The notes under the pieces were generated by a model. The model had not been told where the DNA came from. It did not search any database and saw only the letters and a program-made list of their open reading frames with translations. Of a stretch of DNA of 11,644 nucleotides, positions 1-6,560 are shown piece after piece (the first letter of the stretch is position 1; each line of letters opens with the position of its first letter). Location of the stretch: the NCBI GenBank assembly GCA_964418425.1, contig CAYQLT010000074.1, forward strand, positions 1-11,644, read 5' to 3'. Made by a program: the position numbers and the translations under genes. Origin of the DNA: CAYQLT01 sp964418425 (GTDB lineage: Bacteria > Bacillota > Limnochordia > Limnochordales > Geochordaceae).

Positions 1-822
1 CCGCCGGTGGCCGACGCTGGAAGCGACCGCACGGTCCAGGTCGGGACCCTCGTCACCCTGGACGGCTCGGGCTCCTCCGACCCGGACGGGGACCCGCTCA
101 CCTACGCCTGGTCCTTCGTCTCGCGGCCGGCGGGCAGCGGCGCCACCCTGGCCGGCGCTGACACGGCCACCCCCTCCTTCACCCCCGACGTGGCGGGCGA
201 GTACGTGGTGCAGCTGGTGGTAAACGACGGTCGGGAGGATAGTGCGGCCGATACCGTGCGGGTGGTGGCCAACACGCCGCCGGTGGCCGACGCCGGGCCC
301 GACCGTTACGGAGCCGTGGGATCTCCCGTTCGGCTCAGCGGCGTACGCTCGCACGATCCCGATGCCGGGGACCGGGTGGTGGCCTATCGCTGGTTGCTCG
401 TCGATGCGCCAGCGGGAAGCACGAGCCCCATCTTGGACGCAGACCGCGTGGAAGCCTCGTTCACGCCGGACCGAACCGGCCGTTACAAGGTGGCGCTGGT
501 CGTCACGGACTCACTGGGGGATGAGTCCGAGCCCGACACGGTGACGATAGAGGTTGTGGTGGCGTACGCCGCACCCAACCCGGCCGGCACCCCGGTGACG
601 TTTTACCACGACGGCCAGCTTGCGGGCGGGACGCTTCGGATCTACAACGTCGCCGGGCGCCTGGTTCGCAACTTGACGCTAAACAGCACGGGTTCGACTA
701 CCTGGGACCTGACTGACTCCAGCGGCCAACCGCTGGCCAGCGGATTGTACCTGTGGCTGCTGTTCGACAAGGACGGGAAGCCGCTGCTCAGCAAGCCCGA
801 GCGGCTCGTCATCCAACGCTAG
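1..822 (+). CDS. PKD-repeat surface protein with FlgD/type-A-like C-terminal domain (5' partial)
   Basis: The frame is open from base 1 with no convincing start, so the N-terminus lies upstream; it ends at TAG 820-822. Two PKD/K319-type Ig domains are visible, about nt 1-276 and 277-555. Each opens with PPVADAG and carries a D/S-rich strand, a W-x-F or W-x-L core with a (S/D)xPAGS loop, and a GxYxVxLVVxD strand; the second starts with the same 17 bases as the first, 276 nt later. The last about 88 residues (APNPAG, IYNVAGRLVR, W-D-x-x-D-x-SGQPLASGLYLWLL, terminal RLVIQR) look like a FlgD Ig-like or T9SS type-A-like sorting domain. PKD domains are extracellular adhesion or spacer modules, so the product is probably exported and attached outside. 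The PorV-like barrel gene starts about 33 bp downstream on the same strand, suggesting co-transcription. The domain assignment is firm; use of the C-terminal domain as a secretion signal is inference. Confidence 0.85.
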   Translation, partial: PPVADAGSDRTVQVGTLVTLDGSGSSDPDGDPLTYAWSFVSRPAGSGATLAGADTATPSFTPDVAGEYVVQLVVNDGREDSAADTVRVVANTPPVADAGPDRYGAVGSPVRLSGVRSHDPDAGDRVVAYRWLLVDAPAGSTSPILDADRVEASFTPDRTGRYKVALVVTDSLGDESEPDTVTIEVVVAYAAPNPAGTPVTFYHDGQLAGGTLRIYNVAGRLVRNLTLNSTGSTTWDLTDSSGQPLASGLYLWLLFDKDGKPLLSKPERLVIQR

Positions 823-855
823 GCCAGGCCGACGGGGAAAGGCAAGGTGAGGAGC

Positions 856-1803
856 ATGATGGTGCGCGGGAGGTTGACGCTAGCGCTGGGCCTGGCCCTG
901 GCGGCGGTTGCGGGGATGCCGTCAGGGCCGGCGGCCGGCGCGGCGGATAGGGCCACGTATGCGGGTGCGGCGGCCCTCTTCCAGATCGGGGCAGGCGCGC
1001 GGCCGCTTTCCATGGGCGGGGCGTTTGCGGGGCTCGCCGATGACGAAAACGCCCTGTTTTACAACCCGGCCGGCCTGGCCTTTCTTGCCCGGCCGGGGCT
1101 GACGAGCTTCTACTCGACGCAGTACGGGGGCGTGGGGTACGGCGCACTGGGCCTGGCCGTGCGGGGCTTCGGACTGGGCGCGCTCTACTTGAGTTCGCCC
1201 GGCATTGCCGGCCTGGGCGCCGGCAGCGACATTCTCCGTGAGTTTGCATACACGAATCTAGCGGGCTTGGTGGGGGCGGCCGGCTCTCTGGGGCCGCTGG
1301 CCGTGGGCATCCGGGCGAAGTACCTTTCGATTGCCAGCGCAGCGCCCGGGACGCTGGAGACGGTCAACGGCAGCGGGTTCAACGGCGATGCGGCCGCTTT
1401 GCTTGCGTTGGGGCCGCTGCGGCTGGGAGTGGTCTACGAAAACCTTATGAGACAGGCCATCCGTTACAGCACCGGCTTCGAGGAGCCCTGGGAGCGGCGG
1501 CTGAGTGCCGGTGCGAGCGTGCGGCTGGGGCCGATTCTCCTGGCGGGGGACGTCGAGAGCCTGGGGGAGAGGTCAAGCGCCGGAAGTCGTTTCTACCACG
1601 TCGGGGCGGAATTGGCCCTCGGGCTCCTGGCCCTGCGGGCGGGTGCGACGGGTGCGCTCACACCGTCGGGGCCGTCGGACCAGGAGCGGGATCTGACGGC
1701 GGGGGTAGGGCTGCGCCTGGGCGGGTTGCAGGTGGACTACGCCTACCTCATGCCCTCGGCGCTTCCGGAGACCCACCGGATCTCGCTGACGCTGCGGTTT
1801 TGA
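856..1803 (+). CDS. PorV/PorQ-family outer-membrane beta-barrel protein
   Basis: A protein of about 315 residues with a signal peptide (basic MMVRGR start, Leu/Ala-rich core, Ala-rich cleavage region ending GAAGAAD or similar). The mature start has GARPLSMGGAFAGLADD followed by ALFYNPAGLAFL, the hallmark of the PorV/PorQ/UPF0164 group. The rest alternates hydrophobic and polar residues with many Gly and Tyr, and it ends ISLTLRF; a terminal Phe is typical of barrels inserted in an outer membrane. AGGTGA at 845-850 fits an ATG at 856 (5-base spacing) or 859 (8 bases) better than the in-frame GTG at 847, so I chose 856. PorV in Bacteroidota type IX secretion binds the C-terminal domain of cargo; the gene just upstream encodes such a domain. 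Whether this barrel is a secretion shuttle or just a surface porin-like protein cannot be told from sequence. Confidence 0.82.
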   Translation: MMVRGRLTLALGLALAAVAGMPSGPAAGAADRATYAGAAALFQIGAGARPLSMGGAFAGLADDENALFYNPAGLAFLARPGLTSFYSTQYGGVGYGALGLAVRGFGLGALYLSSPGIAGLGAGSDILREFAYTNLAGLVGAAGSLGPLAVGIRAKYLSIASAAPGTLETVNGSGFNGDAAALLALGPLRLGVVYENLMRQAIRYSTGFEEPWERRLSAGASVRLGPILLAGDVESLGERSSAGSRFYHVGAELALGLLALRAGATGALTPSGPSDQERDLTAGVGLRLGGLQVDYAYLMPSALPETHRISLTLRF

Positions 1804-1855
1804 GGGGGCCGTCGGATATTGGGAGCGTGCAAGGGGCCACCATACGGGGACGGCA

Positions 1856-2980
1856 TCAGGGTCCGCACATGTCGCTCGGGACGCGGTAGACGCGCTCTCC
1901 GTCAAAGTACGTGGCACCGCCGGCGAAAGTGACGGAGTGTCGAGACTGCCCGCCCTGCTGCGGCGAGAGAAGCAGGATGGCCTGGCCGCCCAAAACCTCA
2001 AGCTCCCAGTGGCCGGCGTCTTGCTCGGCGGATCCTCCGTAACCGGTGGCCAGAGCCTCCCCGCCGCCGGCATCTGCGCCTAATTGCGAACTGCTGCTGT
2101 AAAGGTATTCGCCCCCGGGACAGAGGTGCAGGGTCTCCTGATAGCTGCCCCCGGCGTACGCCCCCTGCGGCCCGCCGCTGTAATAGCTCGACATCCGCCT
2201 CAGCGCCGCACCCGATAGCATCTGCCGCCACTGCAAAAGTGCCGGCGTCTCGCGGGGAAGGCTGAAGAGAGTCTGGCCGGCGAGCGCTTGGAGCAGCTGC
2301 AAGTAGCGAGTGCGCATGTCTGCCGGGCCGAAGAACATGTAGACGACCCCGTTTCCGTACTCCCCTGCGACCGCGACGGCGGCCCCCGTGGTTCCGAAGC
2401 CCTGGTAGCGCAACCATGTCACTCGGCCCTCCCGTTGAGGCGCGCCTTGCGGCGTTACGACGAACCCCTCCCCCAGATCCTGCGGGGTGGCGAGCAGGGG
2501 CAGCACACGTGCCGGATCGAACCGGGCATAAGGGAAGACGAGGCCGCCGCCAGCTTCTGTCTGGGAGCCGAGCAAGAAAGCCGTCTGGCCGGCCGGAATG
2601 ACACCCAGCCACCCTTGCGGGATGACGAAAGATACGCCTGGTTCCTCCGCAAGGACGCGCTCACCGCCTGCATACAGCTTTCCGGTGACGACGGGAACCC
2701 CCTGGCCCGGCTGCCCGGCCGAAGAGGGCAGGGCGGCCACGTCTGAGGCCGTGCCGGAGGGCGTTCCTGGGAGGGAAGCCGTCGAAGGTAGCAGTGCTCC
2801 GCTCAGGGTATCGGGTGCCCCCGCCCGGCGGGCCCAAAGCGGCGGCGACTCCCTCCGGATATCGGGCGCCGCCCGGCTAAACGAGGGGACCCATAGCGGC
2901 AGGCACAGTATGGGCATGATGAGCAAGCCGGCCAAGCCATCCGCAAGCGAAAGGCGGAACTGGCGCACCTTTGCGTTCAC
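1856..2980 (-). CDS. Secreted protein of unknown function
   Basis: I do not recognise the family. The frame is open further upstream, but the GTG at 2978-2980 has a good ribosome site (GGAGAGGTGG, about 4-5 bases before the start) and gives an N-terminus with a signal peptide (NAKVRQFR, then a hydrophobic stretch at residues about 14-35), so I start there: 374 residues. After the leader comes a Pro/Ser/Ala-rich linker (about 37-90), then a globular region. A middle part reads PGVSFVIPQGWLGV and GLVFPYARFDPA. The last about 100 residues contain YYSGG, ETLHLCPGGEYLY, GHWELEVLGGQAILLL and a closing FDGERVYRVPSDMCGP. This tail resembles small secreted beta-sheet domains that pair a 'CPDGxY' strand with a 'GxW' strand; the two Cys could form a disulfide. 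It converges with the PorV-like gene (52 bp between stops). An extracytoplasmic location is well supported; the function is unknown. Confidence 0.75.
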   Translation of the reverse strand: MNAKVRQFRLSLADGLAGLLIMPILCLPLWVPSFSRAAPDIRRESPPLWARRAGAPDTLSGALLPSTASLPGTPSGTASDVAALPSSAGQPGQGVPVVTGKLYAGGERVLAEEPGVSFVIPQGWLGVIPAGQTAFLLGSQTEAGGGLVFPYARFDPARVLPLLATPQDLGEGFVVTPQGAPQREGRVTWLRYQGFGTTGAAVAVAGEYGNGVVYMFFGPADMRTRYLQLLQALAGQTLFSLPRETPALLQWRQMLSGAALRRMSSYYSGGPQGAYAGGSYQETLHLCPGGEYLYSSSSQLGADAGGGEALATGYGGSAEQDAGHWELEVLGGQAILLLSPQQGGQSRHSVTFAGGATYFDGERVYRVPSDMCGP

Positions 2981-3012
2981 GTTGCCACCTCTCCTTCCTT
3001 CCTTGCCCGGGT

Positions 3013-3028
3013 CGGGGAGACCTCCCCG
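3013..3028. promoter_or_regulatory. Perfect 7-bp inverted repeat upstream of the secreted-protein gene
   Basis: CGGGGAG-AC-CTCCCCG is a perfect inverted repeat about 33 bp upstream of the GTG start at 2980 on the minus strand. It could be a leader hairpin or a protein-binding site. In GC-rich DNA such palindromes can arise by chance, and I found no convincing -35/-10 pair beside it. The rest of 2981-3217 holds nothing I can name. Confidence 0.25.
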
Positions 3029-3217
3029 GCCAGGGCCGCGCTTTTTCAGCCCAGGATACCGCGGCATGGCCCCCGCCGCCTGGACGGATCGCGACAGCAG
3101 CCTGGACAATACGCGACACGGGGCGAAGTTGTGGGGCTGGCCCTTCAACCGAGGACGACGTAGCGTGTGGCCGCTTCGCGCAAGAGAAGAAAGGCAGGTC
3201 CTTCCCGGACGGGGAGG

Positions 3218-3490
3218 TCAGGTGAGCTTCCTGTACAATTGAACCACTGGCTTGCCGGTGGCTCGCTCGCTGAGGAGGCCCAGCAGCACGTAGTTCGTAC
3301 TGGAGTGGTGGTGGCTGGCGCCGGGCCCGGTGAATCGGCCCACGCGGACGGAGGCCTGGATGCCCGGCAGGCGGAGCCGGCTGACCTGGCGGTCCAGCGT
3401 CTCCTGGAGTGCCTTCGCGAGCGACTCCGGTGGCCCGTCCAGCATCCCGAGCTGCGCGGCCGGTGCGTAGGCGAATGTCATGAGCCCCAC
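3218..3490 (-). pseudogene. Serine beta-lactamase/DD-peptidase-family remnant with internal deletion
   Basis: The minus-strand frame encodes two recognisable ends of a serine beta-lactamase-like hydrolase (beta-lactamase/D-Ala-D-Ala carboxypeptidase superfamily). The first piece, ESLAKALQETLDRQVSRLRL followed by PGIQASVRVG, matches the family N-terminus. The second, HSSTNYVLLGLLSERATGKP followed by VVQLYRK, matches the segment around the second catalytic motif, usually written YSNTNYVLLG. Between them the family normally has well over 100 residues including the SxxK nucleophile motif; here only about 10 residues separate the pieces. The Tyr and Asn of the YxN motif are also changed (HSS). The frame stops at 3218-3220, before the KTG-type motif. 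So about 90 residues remain of a family that usually exceeds 300. The reading as a dead gene is well supported; its original substrate is not recoverable. Confidence 0.62.
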
Positions 3491-3764
3491 CGCATCTGGC
3501 GGATAGCACCTCCGTTTGGACGATGGCGACCACCCGTCGGAGCGAAGCGACGCTGGCCCCGTCCTTGTTCGTGGGTGGGCGAATTCGCGGCTGGAGGTAC
3601 GCCAGCTCAGCTCCCGGCACGGCCAGGGGGCGGCTTCGATTCGGCTGGATAGCGGCTGAGGCCGGCTTTAGTGTCCGACGCGGTTGCGATGGCCTGCGCC
3701 ATCTTCTAGCGACGCCTTGGGCGCCGACGTACAACCGGCATGGCTCACGTGGGCATGTTTATGG

Positions 3765-3934
3765 TTATCGTATCGCCCGTACACTGACGTTAACGTTCAG
3801 CGTCGTCCATTCACGGTCGTCGGTCAACGCCGCGACACCCATGGCTTCAGCCAGTGCCTCCTCCACCTGATGGCTACCGGGCTCACGGTTCAGAAGCAGA
3901 GGAGGGCCGAGGCGTCCGGAACCCACCTATTCAT
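3765..3934 (-). pseudogene. vapC: Decayed PIN-domain toxin (VapC) downstream of the AbrB antitoxin
   Basis: An ATG at 3932-3934 (minus strand) overlaps the end of the AbrB gene in the way toxin-antitoxin pairs are usually coupled. Its frame reads MNRWVPDASALLCF and stops. PDASALL is the first strand of a PIN domain with its first catalytic Asp. Shifting by one base, directly after ALL, the reading continues LLNREPGSHQVEEALAEA, the next conserved part of VapC helix 1. It then jumps to MGVAALTDDREWTTLNVNVS and VRAIR, ending at TAA 3765-3767, which corresponds to the last PIN strand and the closing end of a VapC. About 75 central residues, including the second acidic residue region, are missing. 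The lesions are therefore one single-base loss near 3898-3902 and one large, in-frame central deletion. VapC proteins are ribonucleases of about 125-140 residues; this copy cannot make one. Confidence 0.7.
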
Positions 3935-4175
3935 CTGCCGCTTCCTGGCGACGCTCACGAATCAGTTCATCCGCCAGCGGTCGGTCCGCCGCCACGTACT
4001 GTCTTACAACCTCCTGTGCGTAGCGGACAGCCCGTGGAACGGCAAATACACGCAGCTCGTCCCCCGCGAGCTGCACCATCACCTGGTCCCCTTCCCGGAG
4101 GCCCAGCGCCTTACGGTAGTCGGCCGGGATCACCAGCCGCCCCCCTTTCTCCAACCTGACCCTCACCGCTTTCAT
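3927..4175 (-). CDS. vapB: AbrB/MazE-like antitoxin, SpoVT-AbrB domain
   Basis: An 82-residue protein. Residues 1-47 form a SpoVT-AbrB swapped-hairpin DNA-binding domain: MKAVRVRLEKGGRLVIPADY, then RKALGLREGDQVMV. The C-terminal half (RAVRYAQEVVRQYVAADRPL then ADELIRERRQEAADE) is a charged helix of the kind that binds and neutralises a PIN toxin. The start ATG 4173-4175 is preceded by GGAG eight bases upstream. The toxin gene would overlap its last codons, but only a remnant is there. These antitoxins normally repress their own operon, and a palindrome sits over the promoter. The frame, domain and codon use look intact, so this antitoxin has apparently outlived its toxin. The symbol is by analogy with AbrB-type VapB antitoxins. 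Confidence 0.9.
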   Translation of the reverse strand: MKAVRVRLEKGGRLVIPADYRKALGLREGDQVMVQLAGDELRVFAVPRAVRYAQEVVRQYVAADRPLADELIRERRQEAADE

Positions 4176-4214
4176 GTGACATACTCCAAACGCATGGTCA
4201 TAGGGGGCCCGATC

Positions 4215-4232
4215 CTCTCAGCGCGCTGAGAG
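4215..4232. promoter_or_regulatory. Perfect 18-bp palindrome, probable operator
   Basis: CTCTCAGCGCGCTGAGAG is a perfect palindrome that overlaps the last bases of the proposed -10 and covers the predicted transcription start of the AbrB gene. Position and symmetry fit an autorepressor site for a dimeric antitoxin. That AbrB is the binding protein is inference. No T-run follows on either strand, so a terminator is less likely. Confidence 0.5.
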
Positions 4233-4259
4233 CATACCATCCGGGGCGCCCGATGACAA
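4231..4259 (-). promoter_or_regulatory. Sigma-A-type promoter of the AbrB antitoxin gene
   Basis: Read on the minus strand, TTGTCA (4254-4259) is separated by exactly 17 bases from TATGCT (4231-4236). The -10 is preceded by TG one base upstream (TGGTATGCT, an extended -10). Transcription would begin near 4224, leaving a leader of about 50 bases before the AbrB ATG at 4175. This is the best-formed promoter in the window. Confidence 0.6.
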
Positions 4260-4626
4260 TGCTGGGCGATCACCCAAGGAAAATCCTACTATGCTCCACG
4301 AGCCCCCGGCATCCGCCGACGCGCCGCTACTCGCCATTCTGCTGGATTTGCCGACACTTCTGTTCGGTGGCGTTGGGTGACCTGTCCCTGGCCGACGCAT
4401 GAGCCTCCCGGGAGCGCCAGATGGCCAGGACCGCGATGAAGGCGGTGTTCGCGCTCCGGAGGCGCAACACTGCGGCCCTGCCCCGGGAGCTCGTGTGGGT
4501 CACGTCTTCCCGCCTCGGTAGGCTCTCGCGCTCCCCCATTTCGCGCCCGCGCGGGCCCTTGCCTTTCGATGCACGTCCAGCCTTCATGAATCCGTGGCGA
4601 TCGGTTATCATGCCCTTGGTCGTTTT
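4260..4626. other. Intergenic region between divergent antitoxin genes, no supported gene
   Basis: There are open frames on both strands (for example a basic minus-strand frame in 4327-4632), but none has a good start, ribosome site or recognisable family. The upstream signals of the AbrB gene lie just before this region and those of the Phd gene at its right end. I see no RNA gene or repeat. Confidence 0.4.
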
Positions 4627-4639
4627 GGTCAATCTGACC
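4606..4639 (+). promoter_or_regulatory. Possible promoter and operator of the Phd antitoxin gene
   Basis: TATCAT at 4606-4611 is a fair -10 box; the matching -35 (TTCATG at 4583-4588) is poor. Just downstream lies an inverted repeat GGTCA-ATC-TGACC (4627-4639), between the predicted transcription start and the TTG start codon. The arrangement mirrors the AbrB gene and suits an autoregulated antitoxin, but arms this short may be chance. Confidence 0.25.
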
Positions 4640-4658
4640 GATCCGGCGGTGATGGGCT

Positions 4659-4818
4659 TTGGACGTACGGGTTAGCGCCAGCGAGGCCAAGGCGCGCCTG
4701 GCGGAGTACCTCAACCGCGTCCGCTACTCGGGCGACAGGGTCTGGATCCACCGGCGCGGCCAGGTGGTGGCCGTCCTGGTCTCCCCGGAGTCGCTGGGGG
4801 CCAGCTCGACAACCACGC
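4659..4818 (+). CDS. Phd/YefM-family antitoxin (3' end lost in gap)
   Basis: The frame starts at TTG 4659 with GGTGAT five bases upstream. It reads DVRVSASEAKARLAEYLNRV then RYSGDRVWIHRRGQVVAVLV and SPESLG, the typical Phd/YefM N-terminal domain: a VSxSEAKxxLxEyLxrV helix, then the GxRVxIxRRGxxVAVLVSxE strand pair. Family members are about 75-95 residues; 53 codons are visible before the N run. The partner toxin (PIN, RelE/ParE or Doc type) would be expected immediately downstream, inside or beyond the gap, but the sequence after the gap belongs to a gene on the other strand. The TTG start is the weak point of the call. Confidence 0.72.
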
Positions 4819-4918
4819 NNNNNNNNNNNNNNNNNNNNNNNNNNNNNNNNNNNNNNNNNNNNNNNNNNNNNNNNNNNNNNNNNNNNNNNNNNNNNNNNNN
4901 NNNNNNNNNNNNNNNNNN
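4819..4918. other. Assembly gap (100 N)
   Basis: A run of exactly 100 N, a conventional placeholder. It cuts the 3' ends of two converging genes, so the true distance, and whether a toxin gene lies between them, is unknown. Confidence 0.98.
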
Positions 4919-5558
4919 GAGTGGGCGTGTGGGGCCGGCGGTTTACAAGCTCCCGCAGCCGAAACCCGACCCGCTGCCCCTCCAACTCGGCAAAGGTGCC
5001 GGCCTCCTCCGCCCCGACCCGGACCCATCCGTTCCGGTGCTGCCTCACCACGACGCGACCGCCTCTTGACTCGACCGCCTCGATGAGTGCGTCCAGGATG
5101 CGCATGGCACGGTCCGCCGACGCGGGCGACACCGCCGCGTCAAGGCTACCCTCCGCCCGCCCGACCCGCAGCAGCCCATCGGTATGGGGCTTCCAGCGTC
5201 GGACCGCGTCGAGGGTGGACCGGGTCAGCGGATGCGGCGCCGTCAGCTTGGGCTCCACCGAGACTTGCGGCGCAGGCTCGCGGTGCGCGGACCTCTCCCG
5301 CCTTTCCGGCGGCGACCCACGGACCACGGAGGCGCTCGGAGTCGTTCGGCTCTTGGGCGGCGGGAGGGGTGGCGGGCTCAGCCGCTGGCCACATGCCAGA
5401 CGTCGCCAGTAGCCTCGGCCCGGACAGGGCACCTCCAGCCGCCCGCAGTGTTTCGCCAGCATCACGTCGGAGATGCCGAGACGCCGGGCCGCTCGCCGGA
5501 TGGGTTCGGGCCAGACGAGCCGGTAGAGCTCCTCACGAGTCAACCGCACCCCGTCCAT
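4919..5558 (-). CDS. HTH-containing conserved hypothetical protein (3' end lost in gap)
   Basis: I start at ATG 5556-5558 because AAGGGGG lies about 7-8 bases upstream and the family begins there, although the frame is open further. The N-terminus, LTREELYRLVWPEPIRRAAR then RLGISDVMLAKHCGRLEVPC and PGRGYWRRLACG (residues 6-57), belongs to a widespread uncharacterised bacterial family. It has a helix-turn-helix (about 19-40) followed by a VPxPxRGYW signature. After a Pro/Arg-rich linker (60-130), a second domain reads SPASADRAMRILDALIEAVE, then RGGRVVV and GTFAELEGQRVGFRLRE, also as in the family. Family members are usually 300 or more residues; about 213 are visible. Such proteins are often found in variable regions, and I infer DNA binding only from the HTH. 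Confidence 0.8.
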
Positions 5559-5649
5559 GGGGTATCCCCCTTCCCATACCGGCCGGGTTGTCCCAGCGTT
5601 GGTTTCTACCGTCCGCATCGACCCCTTAAGCGAGAAAGGGTGAGGCCAT

Positions 5650-5745
5650 GTGGCCAAGGGAGTCCCGGGCGAGGCCTACACACAGGCCGAGGCCGAGGCC
5701 GCCGTCTCCCACGCAGCCGCGATCGTGCAGGCCGCGAAGGACTGA
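5650..5745 (+). CDS. Possible 31-residue micro-ORF or gene fragment
   Basis: GTG 5650 is preceded by AGGGTGAGG about five bases upstream. The product reads VAKGVPGEAYTQAEAEAAVS then HAAAIVQAAKD, an Ala/Glu-rich helix. I know no family for it. It lies just upstream of, and divergent from, the HTH gene. It may be a small protein, the tail of a decayed gene, or chance. Confidence 0.18.
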   Translation: MAKGVPGEAYTQAEAEAAVSHAAAIVQAAKD

Positions 5746-6443
5746 CTGGCCGAATAGCCGGCAGGCCTTGACGGCTGACATGAGTCATGAGCAAGGTGGA
5801 CACGCCCGCTCTTGTAACCGTGGCTCAAGCTCTAGAAGGGGGGCGACCTTGACCCGTTGGTGCTCCGTCGCACGCGGAGAGGACTAGACGGAACGGGCGG
5901 ACCGGCGGGGACCTTGGCACGGAGCCCTTCCCTCGCCGCAACGACGCTGCTCGTGCCTGCTCTCACTTGTGTTGGCAGGCCCGGTGCCTCAGTCGGCCTC
6001 TCCCCTCTACCACGCGGGATGACGTCCCGCCAAGGTGTCCAGAAGCGGGACGAGCGAATTCGGCCAACGGGCATTGTCCCGCCCTCGCCCCGCGGGCCGA
6101 CCGTTCTGCCCCGGAGGCGACGGGACGCCCGTCCGGGCGGTCGGCTCGAAGTAGATACCCTGCCAGAACCGACGACGGGTCACCGGGCCCGCGAGTCAAT
6201 CTCCAGCCAACGATTGGGTGGGTAAGCTTTCCGGGTTCTCTTCTATCTTGTCTGGGAAGTAGTGGCAAATTACACTGGCGCCTAATGGCCCGCCCTCTGT
6301 CGCGGCGGTATGAGGATTGCAGAGCAGGCTGTCGCGACGTAAGCTGGAAGTGCAGCCGGCGAACGCCCGATCGGGTAGGCAGCCTGCGAGTTCGCGTCAA
6401 GCGTTGCCTCAGGGCTGCCGGCGTCTATACCGCAGCTCGGCGG

Positions 6444-6475
6444 CCCGCAGGCTCCACAAGACGGAGCCTTGCGGG
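6444..6475. other. Strong hairpin, 12-bp stem with one bulge
   Basis: CCCGCAGGCTCC (6444-6455) pairs with GGAGCCTTGCGGG (6463-6475) apart from one bulged T, around a 7-base loop. No T-run follows, so it is not a standard intrinsic terminator. It lies about 85 bp before the coiled-coil nuclease gene and could be part of a structured leader or a remnant RNA. Confidence 0.4.
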
Positions 6476-6560
6476 TAGAGCACGGCGGAGGCGGGGCAAC
6501 GTGCAGCCTCGGCTCCCGGCTATGGTAGACTTCCGATAGGGCGTCGAAGGAGGATTCTTG

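Larger units (their letters stand above)
5559..6545. other. Approximately 1 kb region without a supported gene
   Basis: Several short open frames exist on both strands, but none matches a family I know or has a consistent start. Local GC and codon patterns are mixed, and stop codons interrupt readings such as the one starting at ATG 5787 (MSKVDTPALVTVAQALEGGR, then stop). This looks like decayed sequence or a structured non-coding region. One clear hairpin (6444-6475) and one possible micro-ORF (5650-5745) are listed separately. I looked for tRNA-like cloverleaf elements and found none. Confidence 0.4.

Noticed and set aside
4327..4632. Basic 101-codon minus-strand frame between the two antitoxin genes
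   Set aside because: It starts at a TTG inside the inverted repeat before the Phd gene, has no ribosome site and matches nothing I recognise.
4629..4818. Continuation of the HTH gene through the gap into the Phd region
   Set aside because: The reading past the N run is the antisense of the Phd gene; continuity depends on an arbitrary 100-N length.
5963..6539. Overlapping frames of 145 and 190 codons on opposite strands
   Set aside because: Both are Arg/Ser/Pro-rich without motifs, ribosome sites or family resemblance.
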